From: Congeria kusceri
Taxonomy: Eukaryota > Mollusca > Bivalvia > Myida > Dreissenidae
Assembly (NCBI GenBank): GCA_027627225.1
Contig: CM051033.1
Span: forward strand, 52,071,410-52,135,409
Length of the DNA stretch: 64,000 nucleotides
Reading direction: 5' to 3'
Shown: positions 1 through 11,460 of the stretch, piece after piece
Numbering within the stretch: position 1 is the stretch's first letter
How the letters are laid out: every line of letters begins with the position of its first letter
Notes under the pieces: generated by a model
Told to the model about the DNA's origin: nothing
What the model saw: the letters and a program-made list of their open reading frames with translations, nothing else
The model's database searches: none
Made by a program: the position numbers and the translations under genes

Positions 1-104
1 CCATCTTTTTCACTGGGCAGAACTTTCTCCCACTTCAGATTACAACCAATGTTTTGATAGAGGTTTAACAGCCTCAAAGTAATTCATTTACTTATTGAAT
101 GCAT

Positions 105-1100
105 TACAATAAATCAAACTGGAACTTCAATATAACTCATACAAAAACATTTATCTGCATATATACAGGTATATATATTTCATAAACAGAATACCCTTGC
201 GGAAAGCATATATATATACGAAATCATTTATTTAAATTGAATTTACATTTTGTCGAAATGATGTAAGGTCGTTTTGTATAATAAATTGAAATCAATTTCA
301 ATATCTCCTACATGTTTCGTTAGTTCCTCGTTCTAAGGAACTGTATTATTCTCAACCATATCCATAAAAATCGAAGTGTTCGAGAATATTAAAAGGACTT
401 GTTCAAAGATTTTCGCATTTTTTGAAGTATGCCATTAAATGTCTTAACTTGACAGATTTAAGCATGGGAACTAAACAGCTCAAGTATAAAAACAAGAAAA
501 GTATTTAGAAATAAAGGAAAGAAAAAAAAGGTCCCACCGGGGTTCGAATCCGGGACATCCGGATAAAGGCTATGGACGTAACCATTCGGCCAATGGGACT
601 TCTATATTTCGCTCTGCATTATTTACTTTATGTAAGTGTTCCACGTGTTGTCAACAATTTCAACGAAATAAACAGAAACATTCCAAATTATTCCATCGTT
701 TAGCGTTACAAATGTTTTATAATTTTATCAATTTCAACTGATGATTACTCATAAACTAAAACGGTTTTTACAGTATATTTATATGTCCGCAGTGTTATTT
801 TGTTTCCTTGTATACACTATTCTTTAACTTTTGGAATCGGTAACAAGAAGTTAAAAAATTGTCAAGCTGTGAACAGATATATAGTTAAATAAAAGTTTAT
901 GTTTGACCTTCAATAGAAGTTAACTGATATTTTAATATTAAACAATACAACAGATTAAGTGCATCCACGAGCACCATATTTTGTCTTTTTGTTACACGGA
1001 AGGTATACATGTGTTGTAAATTGGCGTCAGGTTTTGTATATGAAATGATCATCCTTAAAGAAACCGGATTTTTAAGAAGATAGATTGTTTGATGTAATAA
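105..1100. repeat. Diverged duplicated segment, left copy
   Basis: Non-coding stretch that resembles 10905-11460 in the same order and orientation. Shared landmarks include a CATATCCATAA block near 357 and 11190, an ACCATATTTTGTC block near 973 and 11308, and an AAAGAAACCGGATTT block near 1058 and 11397. The left copy holds an extra inserted element at about 389-893 that the right copy lacks, so the right copy serves as an approximate empty site. Similarity is old and gapped. I see no supportable ORF in it. Confidence 0.6.
389..893 (-). mobile_element. TIR-bounded element with tRNA-like core, copy 1
   Basis: About 500 bp. It begins TTAAAAGGACTTGTTCA and ends GTGAACAGATATATAG, which are imperfect inverted repeats. 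The middle (531-599) is tRNA-like on the minus strand: an acceptor-like GTCCCAT start, an A-box-like TGGCCGAATGG and a B-box-like GGATTCGAACCCC. Related copies lie at 13798-16182, 42418-42892 and 46721-47000, with a right-end scrap at 20040-20140. The tRNA part could be an internal pol III promoter as in SINEs, but the inverted ends are unlike a normal SINE. Whether the family moves as a SINE or a MITE is open. Confidence 0.65.
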
Positions 1101-1588
1101 CATGAAACATAAGCTTGGTTCACAAATTTACTGTCCATCGAAATAGTTCAGGTCATTTTGTTTCTTTTTTTACCAATGTGCATGTACATAGAAAGCATCA
1201 AGTATAGTATACAACTTATCAAAATGTTACAAAAGGTGAATTGTGCATTGCACTCAAGAGAAGGTAGTCATTTGTGAAAGAAAGAATTTGTATTGCGCAT
1301 ATTAACTGATATTATTGCATGCTGTAACAAAAAAACTCAGAACGTAAATAATTTATTAGTTATGTACATTCGAAAACATATATCAATATATTAAATATAT
1401 TTATATTAGCCTTTTGGTAACATTTGAATACTCGCACGTTCGGTATTAATTTTGTAGGAACTTTGCTCTAACATGTCCATTAGATACGAAAATAAGCTTC
1501 AGGGACTAATTTCGATAGATATGAACATCATACAACCAAATTGCGGTACGTTTTTAATTGACTACATCTTATAAAAAGAAGTGTCATT
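1101..1588. other. AT-rich intergenic stretch
   Basis: No gene, RNA or repeat that I can support. It ends at the 5-bp target-site duplication AATAT (1589-1593) of the LTR element. Confidence 0.5.
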
Positions 1589-1593
1589 AATAT

Positions 1594-2713
1594 TGTTGCG
1601 TTCCGAGCTGTAATTTCAGCTGCTGTTATACTACTAGTTTGGTGGAGTGTGACCTCCAATAATAAACAGACGATTTATCAATGTTTGTAGATTTATTAAA
1701 ATACAAACGTTCAATAAATGCCAAATGAGTTATCATGAAACAAATTGTCAACCTTCGAAGTCGTACTAGTTCTAATAATATTCTAATAATAATGGCACAA
1801 ATGCGTCGAAACAAGTTTTAAAATGCAATGTCGTGAAATTTAAAATACGTTATGTAGTTAAATAAACATACTGCGAGTCACCTTATAGAGTATTATTCTT
1901 TCTTAAAGAGAAATACTTCTTATAATTAATGTTATTCTGTGCTGTATAAGTTTTGTTACTTTAAACGTATGAAATTTATTTATTTCGAAATACGAAGACG
2001 TCGCTCTAAAGATGACAATGTTGCAGACTCCTTCTGACCACAAACTCGGCCCTTTATATACTAAGAGCTTTCGGTCGACCCAGAACAAGGTCGAACGACC
2101 AAGAACACGGTCGAACGAACGCTCATGACCACCAATATACATGTATCGGGTCGACCCAAAGCAATGTCGACCGAACGCGCACGACCACAGATATTGGTCG
2201 GTCGACCATGAATTTGGTACGATATTCTACACTTCCTAGGCAACACAGGAAGCATTATGGCGGACAACGAACTATGCAATTTTAACAACAAAATGTTAAA
2301 CGATAAAAATGAGCCATGTAAGGCAACCTGTGACTAAATGAATAGGAAAATCGTGGATTATAATGCTAAGAACCTAATCTGTTTCGTAAGTACAGTAAAA
2401 TCAATGTATTACGACTATTAACAAGATACTAAAGTGCAGAAATGAGTGGTGACTCGTGACATTACAAAACTGCTTCTAAAAAGAAACAATACAAATCTAA
2501 CAAGTTCACCTGAATTATTATATCGATAAAGCCTGACAATAACAGGAGCTTGGGGATATGGGTACTTGCAATGGATATATATTAAAATAAATGCTGTTAT
2601 AAATTACACAAGGGCTAAAAGAAGTCCAAGTTGTTTCAGTAGCAATCAACAAATGCAAGAACACATGGTAAGTTTTTAAATTAAATCACTACCCCTGGTA
2701 CCGGATTGCATCA
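1594..2713 (-). repeat. 3' LTR of the gypsy element
   Basis: Direct copy of 9575-10700. It starts TGTTGCGTTCC (TGATGCGTTCC in the partner) and ends GATTGCATCA. A poly(A)-signal-like AATAAA on the minus strand (about 1692-1697) lies downstream of a minus-strand TATA box, as expected for U3-R-U5. Upstream of the TATA box, 2070-2215 holds many GGTCGA/GGTCGACC motifs. Confidence 0.9.
2052..2060 (-). promoter_or_regulatory. TATA box in the 3' LTR
   Basis: Reads TATATAAAG on the minus strand. It is conserved in both LTRs and correctly placed between U3 motifs and the poly(A) signal. Confidence 0.6.
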
Positions 2714-2724
2714 ATACCCCCTGG
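2714..2724 (-). other. Polypurine tract of the gypsy element
   Basis: Minus-strand CCAGGGGGTAT lies immediately before the 3' LTR start, where the plus-strand DNA primer is expected. Confidence 0.6.
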
Positions 2725-3050
2725 AACTAAAAGCCAAGCCCCTGCGGCCTTACACATTAAACAGCCTAAGAAAATATATTTCTTAAGGAAAAAATATGCC
2801 ATACTCATAAGATAATATGCATTGAGACTATACATATAATAATGTATTTGTTTGACTAGACTTTTTGAACTACTAACAATGACTAGTCTTTTGTTTAAAC
2901 AATTAACACCTTAACAAGTCAAGCCCTAAACACTTTAAACAAATAACAGTCTCTAAATATCAATAACTGTCCTTAACTATGGGAGGCGCTTCATTAAATA
3001 TAATGAAAAAAAAACGTGTAAACCACGTACTCCCAATATAAGATAGTTTC
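2725..3050. other. Gypsy 3' untranslated spacer
   Basis: Lies between the end of the zinc-finger ORF and the polypurine tract. No motif seen. Confidence 0.5.
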
Positions 3051-3874
3051 TTAATGTTTATGTGATTTTTTTCTTGGTGGTTCTCCCTCTGGAGTCTCGG
3101 TTTGCCTCATGACCGCCCTCATGCTTCTCTCAATCCGTCGCACTTCCTGGAGGACGTCGTTGGCCCTTCTGGTTGCGTCGACGGATGCACTCGTGCTTTC
3201 ATCTATTACCCTGGACAGCCGCCTCAGTCAGCATTTGGTCCTCTTGGTCTACCTGGACTGCCTTGTCCGCCACCTCGACCGCATTGGTGGTGCACACTAG
3301 GGCCGGTGGTAAGCCCAACGGTTATGGGGATCGTCTAACATAAGACCTTGGCGTGTTTAGAATCTCATCCAGTAACGGCGTACCAGGTAACAATGGAATG
3401 TACCTTGGCGTTGCCTGGGTATTGATGGGCGACAGCTACCGCGTAGAGGGTTGGGCTATACACCGCCGCGGGCCGGGATAAACTTGAAGTGACTGCACCC
3501 GGTGTGATCTCAGCCAGCCAGTCTGGCAGTGATCCAGGTTCTTTCTGCTCGGACCTGACTTCCGTGGTAGAACATAGCTGCTGCATATCAGCCTCTGTAA
3601 CAAATCGCGGGGCTGGAGCTTTCACCAGCAGCTCGTGATAATTCACCAGCGGCCCGAATTTGGCGACAGTCTGCTGGTGTCGACCGTAATTAGTGAGATG
3701 CTCGTGGAATTTCAGACTGTCCTGACTGCGGAACTTGCACAGTTTGCAGTAGAACGGCACGTTTTACAAGGGCACGTGGTCCCTCAGCACATGCTCGGAG
3801 AGCCGATCCTTGCGATCGATGGTTCCGCACCACATACATCGATACAACAATCCACCATTGGCTGCTTTCATCAT
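3051..3874 (-). pseudogene. Extra ORF in env position: two C2H2 fingers plus coiled coil
   Basis: Downstream of integrase, sense reading starts at ATGATG (3869-3874), directly after a splice-acceptor-like CTCTTTTCCAG. Two adjacent C2H2 fingers follow: CMWCGTIDRKDRLSEHV with a later His, then YCKLCKFRSQDSLKFHEH with a later His. One in-frame TAA separates them. After a stop and a frameshift (about 3200-3365), the same product appears to continue as a polar, heptad-like region and a basic tail PPRKKSHKH, ending at TAA 3051-3053. There is no signal peptide or membrane segment, so this is not an envelope. A nucleic-acid-binding accessory protein is the inference. The coding breaks are described only. 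Confidence 0.6.
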
Positions 3875-4143
3875 CTGGAAAAGAGTTATGTTTAATAATA
3901 TCTGTAACTAACTTATTTATCTCACTTGAAATTTTATGTCAAATGATGACTCGCAGTGTCTCAATTACAGAGTTAATATATAGCACAACTCCAGTGTTCG
4001 AAGACCACAAACTGGAAAAACATCGAAACAGGCAAACGCTCAAAACTGGATTTACAAAACAAATTATTGTTAAATGTTTAATTTTTCAATCACACAGTCA
4101 TGTCAATGTGCTATTTGTGTAATTTCAGTTTGGCAGAAGCGAA

Positions 4144-5457
4144 CTACTTAGGAGGGTTTTTTCCCTTATACAATTTAAGTTTGTCATGATGCACTAATTG
4201 TGTGCGTCCATCTCTGTCGAGCTGTAGAACAAAGTTAACTGCAGATCTCTTCTCTTTAATTAACATCGGACCCTCATACGTTTGCTCTAGCATTGGGCAG
4301 AACCCTGCTTTGCGACCCTCATTAAGGCACCACACGGGGTCACCTACATTGTATTTTTGAAGTGTAGATTTCTGGTTGTACATTTCTTTACTGCGATTTG
4401 CTCTTTGTTTAAGGTGGTTCCTTGCATTTTGATAGGCACGGACTAGACGTTATCTTAGTTGCCCAATGTAACCGGCCGGTTGTTCAGCGTTGCAATCGGA
4501 GGGAGGACCAGCGTAAACCAGATCAGCAGGAAGCCGGACTTCGCGACCAGTGACCATCATGTTTGGGGATAACCCAGTCCACTCGTGTGGCGCAGCTCTG
4601 TATGCCCCAGCGATACTGCCCAAGTGTTGGTCCCAACTGGACTGCTCACCCACTAGATAGGTTTCACCATTTTGATCAGCGAGCGATTGAAGCGCTCAAC
4701 TAGACCGTTGCCCTTTGGATTCCGTGCGCTGGTTCTCGACTTCTTTACTTGAAGGTTGTTACATAATTCTTTGAAAATGTTGCTTTCGAAAGCTGCACCT
4801 TGGTCGCTATGTGTGGCAAGAGGAGTGCCCCATTGTGCAATAATTTTTTCGACGATAGCATTGATCAGCTACTGGGGTGACTTCAACGTATTTCGTATAA
4901 TGATCACTGATGACTAGTATGAACCGGTGGCCTTGAGACGTTATGGGCAAGGGCCCCATAAAGTCTATGGAGAGTAGATCCCAAGGAGCTCCTGCCTTAA
5001 GGTGACCCATTGGAGCGCGTGGAGTTCGTTGCGGTTTCTTGTTCACTTCGCAGACGTCACATTGCTGGACGAATAACTTTACATCTGTTTTCAGGTCATA
5101 CCAGTAATGTTTCTTCGTAATATTCGCCTTTGTGCGTTTGACCCCCTGGTGACCAGCAACGATCGTGTCGTGCATCTGGCTGATCAGGCTGTTTCTCAGT
5201 TGCTTGGGCACTACCAGTCGTTTGCTGAACGCCCCATTCTCTGGACCCTTTAAGTACAATATGCCATCTTTGAGGTGGAGGTGTTCCAACATTAACACGT
5301 AGTGTCGTGATTCTGGACTCCAGTCGGCTAAGGCGTCTCTGCATGGCTTTTGCCCATGTTCAAGCAAAGACTTCACTGGACCATTGCTGGGGTCCTCGTT
5401 CTCTAGTTTAGCCATTTCTTGAGAGTACGTTCCCATCCACGCTCTGGCTCTTGTCAC
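4144..5457 (-). pseudogene. int: Integrase of gypsy pol, broken
   Basis: The stretch at 4807-5457 has the integrase H2C2 zinc site (His pair in the AGHQGVKRTK region, then CDVCEVNKK) and the first catalytic Asp in LLSIDFMGPLP. The rest lies in other frames: the VERF-like region near 4690-4800, a segment at 4450-4653, and the C-terminal tail at 4144-4383 with VGDPVW and VHHDKLKLY, ending PPK at 4144. At least three frame breaks separate these parts. Confidence 0.88.
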
Positions 5458-5796
5458 AACACGCGAGATATTTTCTTAACGTCATGGTCTTTGCGCTCTT
5501 CCGGTGTCGCGCCAGCTACTTTTTCTTCGGAAGCGGGGGAGCTCCATCTTGCTAACATGGTTTCGGCTCTCCGCTGACACTTGCAACAAGGACCGCATTT
5601 GATGGGCTCGCTCATGTCTACCTGTTCACGGACACAATCTCTAGGACTTTCGCAACGCGCAAGCGCGTCACAATGTGTCTGTTTTGTACCTGGACGGTAC
5701 TCTATGCTGAAATCAAAAGGAGATCAAATTTCTACCTAACGCGCTATTTTACCGCTGGGTTCCTTCATACTGAACGGCCAAACTAGCGCTTGGTGA

Positions 5797-6950
5797 TCAG
5801 AAATGGCGACCTAGCACATACTGACGAAAGTACTGGACAAAGTAAACTGCGACCAGCAATTCTTGTTCTATGATGCAGTAATTGCTTTCGGCATGGTTCC
5901 TAGCTCTGCTCGCATACGAAATAACTCGCTCTCGACCATGTTGATGTTGAGACAGTACGCCACCTATGCCCTGGCCGGATGCATCGACGTCAAAGAAGAA
6001 TGTTCCACCATCATTAAGGGGGTAGCCCATCACTTCAGGACTAACGAGAGCTTCTTTAATGGTGTTAATGTGAGTTGCATCAAAGGGCGTGCATTGTGAG
6101 CGATGTCTTTGATGAATCGCCACGCATTGCTTGACTTGTTTCGGGGTCTTCGGTTTCGACCAGCCAAGTATTTTGGCTACGTTGGTAGGATCTGGCTGAT
6201 TTCCTTCTTGCGACACGACATGTCCTAAAAAGCCCACTTTGGTTTGCAGCAGGTGGCATTTTTCAGGCTTCAACTTCAATCCTGCTGCCTGCAACCGGGC
6301 AAGTACTTCGTCTACCCGTTTAATGTGTCCCTTGAAATCAGCATGGTATACTATAATGTCGTCAATATACAGAAGACAGGTCAACCACTGCAGCCCTTGC
6401 AGTGCTAGTTCGATGGTCCGCTGAAAAGTACTAGCAGCATTATTGATCCCGAACGGCATACGAGTCATCTCAAAGTGCCCAAATTTGCATACAAATGCGC
6501 TCTTGGGTATATCTGCCTTCTTTAGAGGGATCTGGAAATAACCAGAGGTAAGATCCAAACTGCTGAAGTACTTTGATCCCGCGACGGCGTCCAAACAGTC
6601 TTGAACCCTTGGCAATGGGAAACCATCTTGCTTAACCAAGGCATTTACCCTTCTGTAGTCCACACAGGGCCTGAATGATCCGTTTATCTTCTTTACCAAC
6701 ACTATTGAGCTTGCCCAATGAGATGTACTTTTTTGGATAACTCCCTTCTGTAAGTGGTTTACTATTGCTTGCTTTTCAGCTTCAGCATAAGCCAACGGGA
6801 CTCTTCTTGGCCTTTGTCTAAAAGGTACGGCATCTCCAGTGTTAATGGTGTGTTCAGCAAGGTGGGTCAGTCCAAGGTCCCAGTCATCTTTTGAAAATGT
6901 ATCGCTGTACTTGATGAGTAGGCTTGATATTTGTTGCCGTTCATGTTCAC
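5797..6950 (-). pseudogene. pol: Reverse transcriptase-RNase H of gypsy pol
   Basis: The longest open stretch of the element (332 residues from 6795, open further upstream without Met) shows RT motifs in order: FRPCVDYRRVN, the SSLDLTSGYFQI catalytic region, MPFGINNAASTFQR, and the LLYIDDIIVY box with the YxDD aspartates. A deletion then removes much of the connection domain after PKTPKQVKQ. RNase H follows with FFFDVDASGQGIGGVL and a YASRARNHAE-like motif. Ty3/gypsy assignment rests on these motifs and the domain order. It breaks near 5797. Confidence 0.92.
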
Positions 6951-6956
6951 TTCTTC

Positions 6957-7722
6957 CTATCGTGGAACGCTCAAAGAGGTCTGTTCAGGTAACGCTTTCT
7001 CTGATGTCGCAGGTATGTCATTAATATGATATAACTCTGTAGTTTCCTGTCCGGTCCTTACTCTGCGAACTGCCCCATGGTTACCTTGGTCTTCTTTAGA
7101 CTCAACCTTGGCCAGAATACTAACGATACGCTCCACCCTTTTCGCCTTGAACATTTCAGTGTCCTGTCTTAGAGTTACTTCAGTGGAGAAAGGGTTTAAT
7201 ATTCTAATCCTTAGAGTTACTTCAGTGGAGAAAGGGTTTAATATCCTAATACTGCATGTTGGTGCACGGTTAACATCAACCAACGTGGATGCCATTCGAA
7301 GTGGGTATTTGTCTTCAAACTGGTCAACGGGTTCAACTAGAAAGTCAGCTGTGACTTTTTCATCATCTTCGGTGAAACGCTCTACAAACACACTCACCAC
7401 AATCAGGCCTGGAAGTGCCATGTCGCTCGCTACGGTAACTCGTCTAGCCTTGTTAGCCGTGCACACCTGGAAGATGGGTATTTCTTGCCCATCAAGCAGA
7501 ATCTTGTTGCTGCTCAACATTATATCTGCTGGCTCGCCATGCCTACCCTTCAGAATGTCGTACCCAAGCAGAGCTTTATCCTCTATCTCTGCGACAATGA
7601 CATTCTCTGATAGCACGAGAGAGCCAAGTTCTATGTCCCACCTGGCTTTACCTGCATCTTTAATTGGTACACCTCCGCACAAAATAAACGAGTCGACCGG
7701 TCTAATTGTGGACGGGACTTGA
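6957..7722 (-). pseudogene. pro: Protease region of gypsy pol, damaged
   Basis: An open stretch of 241 residues contains the C-terminal retropepsin motif ALLGYDIL. I could not find the catalytic Asp-Thr-Gly triad upstream; the region where it should lie (about 7720-7870) seems shortened and out of frame. A perfect 13-residue tandem repeat (LNPFSTEVTLR core; 39-bp duplication at about 7165-7245) is present in the spacer before reverse transcriptase. The frame closes at 6957, just before the reverse transcriptase frame. Confidence 0.75.
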
Positions 7723-7899
7723 ATGGAAACTGGTTAAACGCTCTAGTAGAGATGATTGTACGTGAATGTTACCGGATGTGCACGTACACTCCTTCAGCCA
7801 ACTGTCTTGGCTTCTGGACCCTATTACTAGTAACCGCTTCCTCAGTCTGGCTCTTGACGGGTTGCTCTTCATTATGACTTCCATGGCCTTCGCCGCTTT

Positions 7900-9347
7900 C
7901 TAACAGGAGCTCCCTTTGGCCGCAAGGGCTAGTCCCTGTCCGTTTAAAGGTTCGGCATTCCCTCGCGACTGGGCAGCTTCAATGATATGCTTTGGAGAGG
8001 CTCGGTCAGCGACTGGGTACACGCGGGCATAACCTTTCTCGTGACACTTAAAGCACTCAACCTCTGCCTTCGCCCTTGGTTTAACGTCCGGTCTCCTTGC
8101 CTCTAAGGCCTCTAGCCTCTTCAGGATTTGCCGCATGAGAGTCTCCTGTCTGTAACCCGCTTCCTTGGTCGGACTCTGTTCGTTCCCTTTGGGTGCTCTG
8201 TACGAGCCGGAATATGCCATGGACGTCGGGCTCCGATCTCGTTGTTCGGGACTCGTATGCTCTATTGCTCTTCTAGCAGGTCGCCGCTGCTTCCAATCAG
8301 CTTTATGGGTGACTCTTGTTATCTGCAGAAACGACACTACATAGACGACAGCATCTTCAATGTTGGTTTGCTCCTTGTTAAACTCAACTTCGAAGCGGGC
8401 ATCCTGATCTAGGAGGCCATCTAAGAATTGGCGTACCAGGTCCTCGTCTCGTGTACGTCTATCCCGATGTGGGTGCCCCGTATCATACAGCATCTTCAGA
8501 TTTGCAGCATATTCGTCTACTGAATCGCCATGTTGCTTCACCCGATGGCTAAATCTTGATGCAAAAGAACGTGCAGACTCGAGTACACTGTACCGTCCCC
8601 CTATATCAGCTACTAGGGCTTGGTAGTTGTTTACTACCGCTGCTTGAAGCTGCGTGAAAACAAACTCAACTGCCTGTCCCTCTAAGTTTTGCAGCAAATA
8701 GTCAAGCCTTCGCTCGTCGCCCCAACCCATGCGGTCTGCAATGATGTCGAACCTTTCGATCCAAACTTGCCAGTTCTCTTTTCCGGTGAAAAGGCGGTAC
8801 CTTGATTCTCTCATGGAGTGGCGTCGCGTAGCGATGCTCGAGGACCATACTGATTGAACGGAGGCGGTGCGCTACCTGACCACCCTTGACGACCGTCTCC
8901 ATCGGCGTGGAAGCTGGGAGCCTCAGGTCTAAGGGCCGACGTGTTGAGGTTTCCAGGAGCGGAACTAATTGGAAATGGAGTAGCTTGTAGCGATGACCTG
9001 GTACCGTTATTACCAATTGCTGACCGATGGTAGGTATTAGCTTCGATGTGCGGTAGCTGCCATATGACAATCTTTCACTGATTTAACTTTAGTGGCAAGA
9101 TCTCGTATACACGCTTGCAGCGTATCCACATTTTCCAAAGTTCACGGGGTGACCTGTTGAAGGGCCTTTGTCGACGTTTCCCGGCTGACATATGCAGAGA
9201 ATCAGTATCAGAGGCTTCTGAATCTGTTTCCTGTTCAGCATCCGTATAGTCTGGGCTTGACTGTACCGCTGTATTAAAAGGGCCTTCCTCAGTGTTAGGG
9301 AGGTTAAACTGTACTTCTGAGTCGCTGTTAGACATTATTATTAACAA
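7900..9347 (-). pseudogene. gag: gag of the gypsy element, frameshifted
   Basis: The reading starts near 9335 with an acidic N-terminus (MSNSDSEVQF), breaks frame near 9075 and again near 8815, and resumes as a 304-residue open stretch at 7900-8814. That stretch has the hallmark of gypsy capsid (a KENWQVWIERFD-like helix region) followed by a basic linker. The nucleocapsid zinc knuckle is damaged: CFKCHEKG is present, but the His spacing and the last Cys of the CCHC pattern are lost. A retroelement structural polyprotein is certain; a functional product is not possible without frame changes. Confidence 0.85.
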
Positions 9348-9549
9348 CCTAAAATTTCAATTTAATACCTCAAGAAACGTTCCAAAATATATATGTATAT
9401 TGTTATGTTATTTTATTATTATTTGTTACTGACTACGATTTTATTAAAATGTTAACAAGCTCACTAACTTTAGCACAAAATAATGTAAAGTCGTTTATTT
9501 TATCACAAAAAGACGTAACTTCGTTTCACTGGATCCACAGAATTAACAT
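9348..9549 (-). other. Gypsy leader between PBS and gag
   Basis: About 200 nt of AT-rich leader. A packaging signal would be expected here, but none can be recognised by eye. Confidence 0.4.
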
Positions 9550-9569
9550 GGATCCCACCGCTGCCACCA
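9550..9569 (-). other. Primer-binding site, tRNA-Leu type
   Basis: The minus strand reads TGGTGGCAGCGGTGGGATCC beginning 5 nt inside the 5' LTR. Its complement matches the 3' end of a cytosolic tRNA-Leu (CCCACCGCTGCCA plus CCA) as I know that family. This indicates tRNA-Leu priming of reverse transcription. Confidence 0.8.
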
Positions 9570-9574
9570 TAGAA

Positions 9575-10700
9575 TGATGCGTTCCGAGCTGTAATTTCAG
9601 CTGCTGTATACTACTAGTTTGGTGGAGTGTGACCTCCAATAATAAACAGACGATTTTCCAATTTTCGTAGATTTATTCAAATACAACGTTCAATAAATGC
9701 CAAATGAGTAATCATGAAACAAATTGTCAGCCTTCGAACTCGTACAAGTTCTAATAATATTCTAATATTAATGGCACAAATGCGCCGAAACAGGTTTTAA
9801 AATGCAATGTCGTAAACTTCAAAATCAGTTAAGTTGCTAAATAAACACACTGCGAGTCACCTTATAAAGTATTATTATTTCTTAAACACAATAAATATTT
9901 CTTATAATTAATGTTATTCTATACTGTATAAGCTAAGGTTTGTTACTTTTAACGTGTGAAATGTATTTACTTTGAAATACGAAGAAGTTGCTCTTAAGAT
10001 GACAATGTTGCAGACTCCTTCTGACCACAAAATCGGCCCTTTATATACTAACAGCTTTCGGTCGACCCAGAACAAGGTCGAAGGACCAAAAACACGGTCG
10101 AACGAACGCTCACGATCACAAATATGTCTCGGGTCGACCCGAAGCATTGTCGACTGAACGCGCACGATGACAGATATTGGTCGGTCGACCATGAATTTGG
10201 TACGATATTCTACACTTCCTAGGCAAAACAGGAAGCAATATGGCGGACAATAAACTTTGCAATTTTAACAACAAAATGTTAAACGATAAAAATGAGCCAT
10301 GTAAGGCAACATGTGACTAAAATGAATAGGAAAAAACATTATAATGCTAAGAACCTAATATGTTTCTTAAGTACCGTAAAAACAATGTATTACAACTATT
10401 AACAAGATACTAAAGTGCAGAAATGAGTGTTGACTCGTGACAATACAAAACTGCTTCTAAAAAGAAACAATAAAAATCTAACAAGTTCACTTGAATTAGT
10501 ATATGAATAAAGATTGACAATAACAGGAGCTTAGGGATATTGATACTCGCAATGGAAATATATTAAAATAAATGCTTTTATAAATTACACAAGGGCTAAA
10601 AGAAGTCCAGTTGTAAGTTGTTTCAGTAGCAATCAACAAATGCAAGAAGACATGGTAAGTTTTTAAATAAAATCACTACCTCTGGTACAGGATTGTATCA
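9575..10700 (-). repeat. 5' LTR of the gypsy element
   Basis: Direct copy of 1594-2713 with the same TATA box and GGTCGACC-rich U3. It abuts the primer-binding site on its inner side (5-nt gap) and the target-site duplication on its outer side. Confidence 0.9.
10039..10047 (-). promoter_or_regulatory. TATA box in the 5' LTR
   Basis: Reads TATATAAAG on the minus strand; the likely former promoter of the element's genomic RNA. Confidence 0.65.
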
Positions 10701-10904
10701 ATATCACGCTCTTTATGAAATCTACAAAATGAAATAAGTATGCTTCTCAAATTGCATTAGATGTGGAGAACTTCAAATTAAACATTTCAATGTCCTTTTT
10801 ATAAGAAATGTGCACATTATTAATACAGAAGAGATCTTCGTTACTTAGAGATGTCCATCATTTTCACCGTGCAACACATTTTCCTACTTACGTAACTTCA
10901 AGCA

Positions 10905-11460
10905 ATCTGCATCCACTTCACTAAACAACTGACAGAAAGAAAGGTTTTATAACTCGTACAAATAATTCATTTATTAAAAAAAAAAAGTTAAATTACTCAT
11001 TTAATCATATATCTCGTAAACAGAATATACTTATGGAATGTGTATACCAATATTATATATTTATAGATAATTATTTATGTTTACATTTTGTCATAAAACA
11101 TGTTGTTTTGTATAATAAAATAATAATATATATGAATATGCCATACTCGTTTCGTAAGTTCTTCGTACTACAAAACGATATTTATTTCATCCATATCCAT
11201 AACAAGTTGAAACGTTTTCGTGAATCATTAAAATAATCGTTTTAAGTCCTCCTGTAGAAACGAACACAAACTGTAATATAGGACCATTCAACAGCTGCAA
11301 TGCATACGTGACGACCATATTTTGTCATTTTTTTACAAATAAAGTGTACATGTGCTCTAAATGGTCGTCGTGTTTTGTATATGAAATGGCGATTCTTAAA
11401 GAAACCGGATTTGTGAGATAACATATTAAATTTATCACATTCGCAACAAGCTTGGCTCGC
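10905..11460. repeat. Diverged duplicated segment, right copy
   Basis: Partner of 105-1100 and lacking the tRNA-core element. The two copies flank the gypsy insertion. No credible ORF. Confidence 0.6.

Larger units (their letters stand above)
1594..10700 (-). mobile_element. Full-length, inactivated Ty3/gypsy LTR retrotransposon
   Basis: A 9.1-kb element on the minus strand with all structural marks. Direct LTRs lie at 1594-2713 and 9575-10700, start TG and end CA on the plus strand, and are flanked by the duplication AATAT (1589-1593 and 10700-10704; ATAT if the terminal A belongs to the LTR). A primer-binding site sits beside the right LTR and a G-rich polypurine tract beside the left one. 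Order in the sense direction is gag, protease, RT-RNase H, integrase, then an extra zinc-finger ORF, which is the Ty3/gypsy order. Every coding part has stops, frameshifts or deletions, so it cannot be autonomous now. The two LTRs differ by several percent by eye, which suggests an old insertion. Confidence 0.93.

Noticed and set aside
531..599. Functional tRNA gene
   Set aside because: The arms do not form full stems and the same core recurs inside a repeated TIR-bounded element.
3051..3874. An envelope gene, making the element a retrovirus
   Set aside because: No signal peptide, membrane segment or cysteine pattern of an envelope; zinc fingers are present instead.
3102..3895. Plus-strand frames opposite the zinc-finger ORF
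   Set aside because: No domain pattern; the minus strand has clear C2H2 spacing.
7108..7722. 204-codon plus-strand frame
   Set aside because: Antisense shadow of the gypsy protease-spacer frame.
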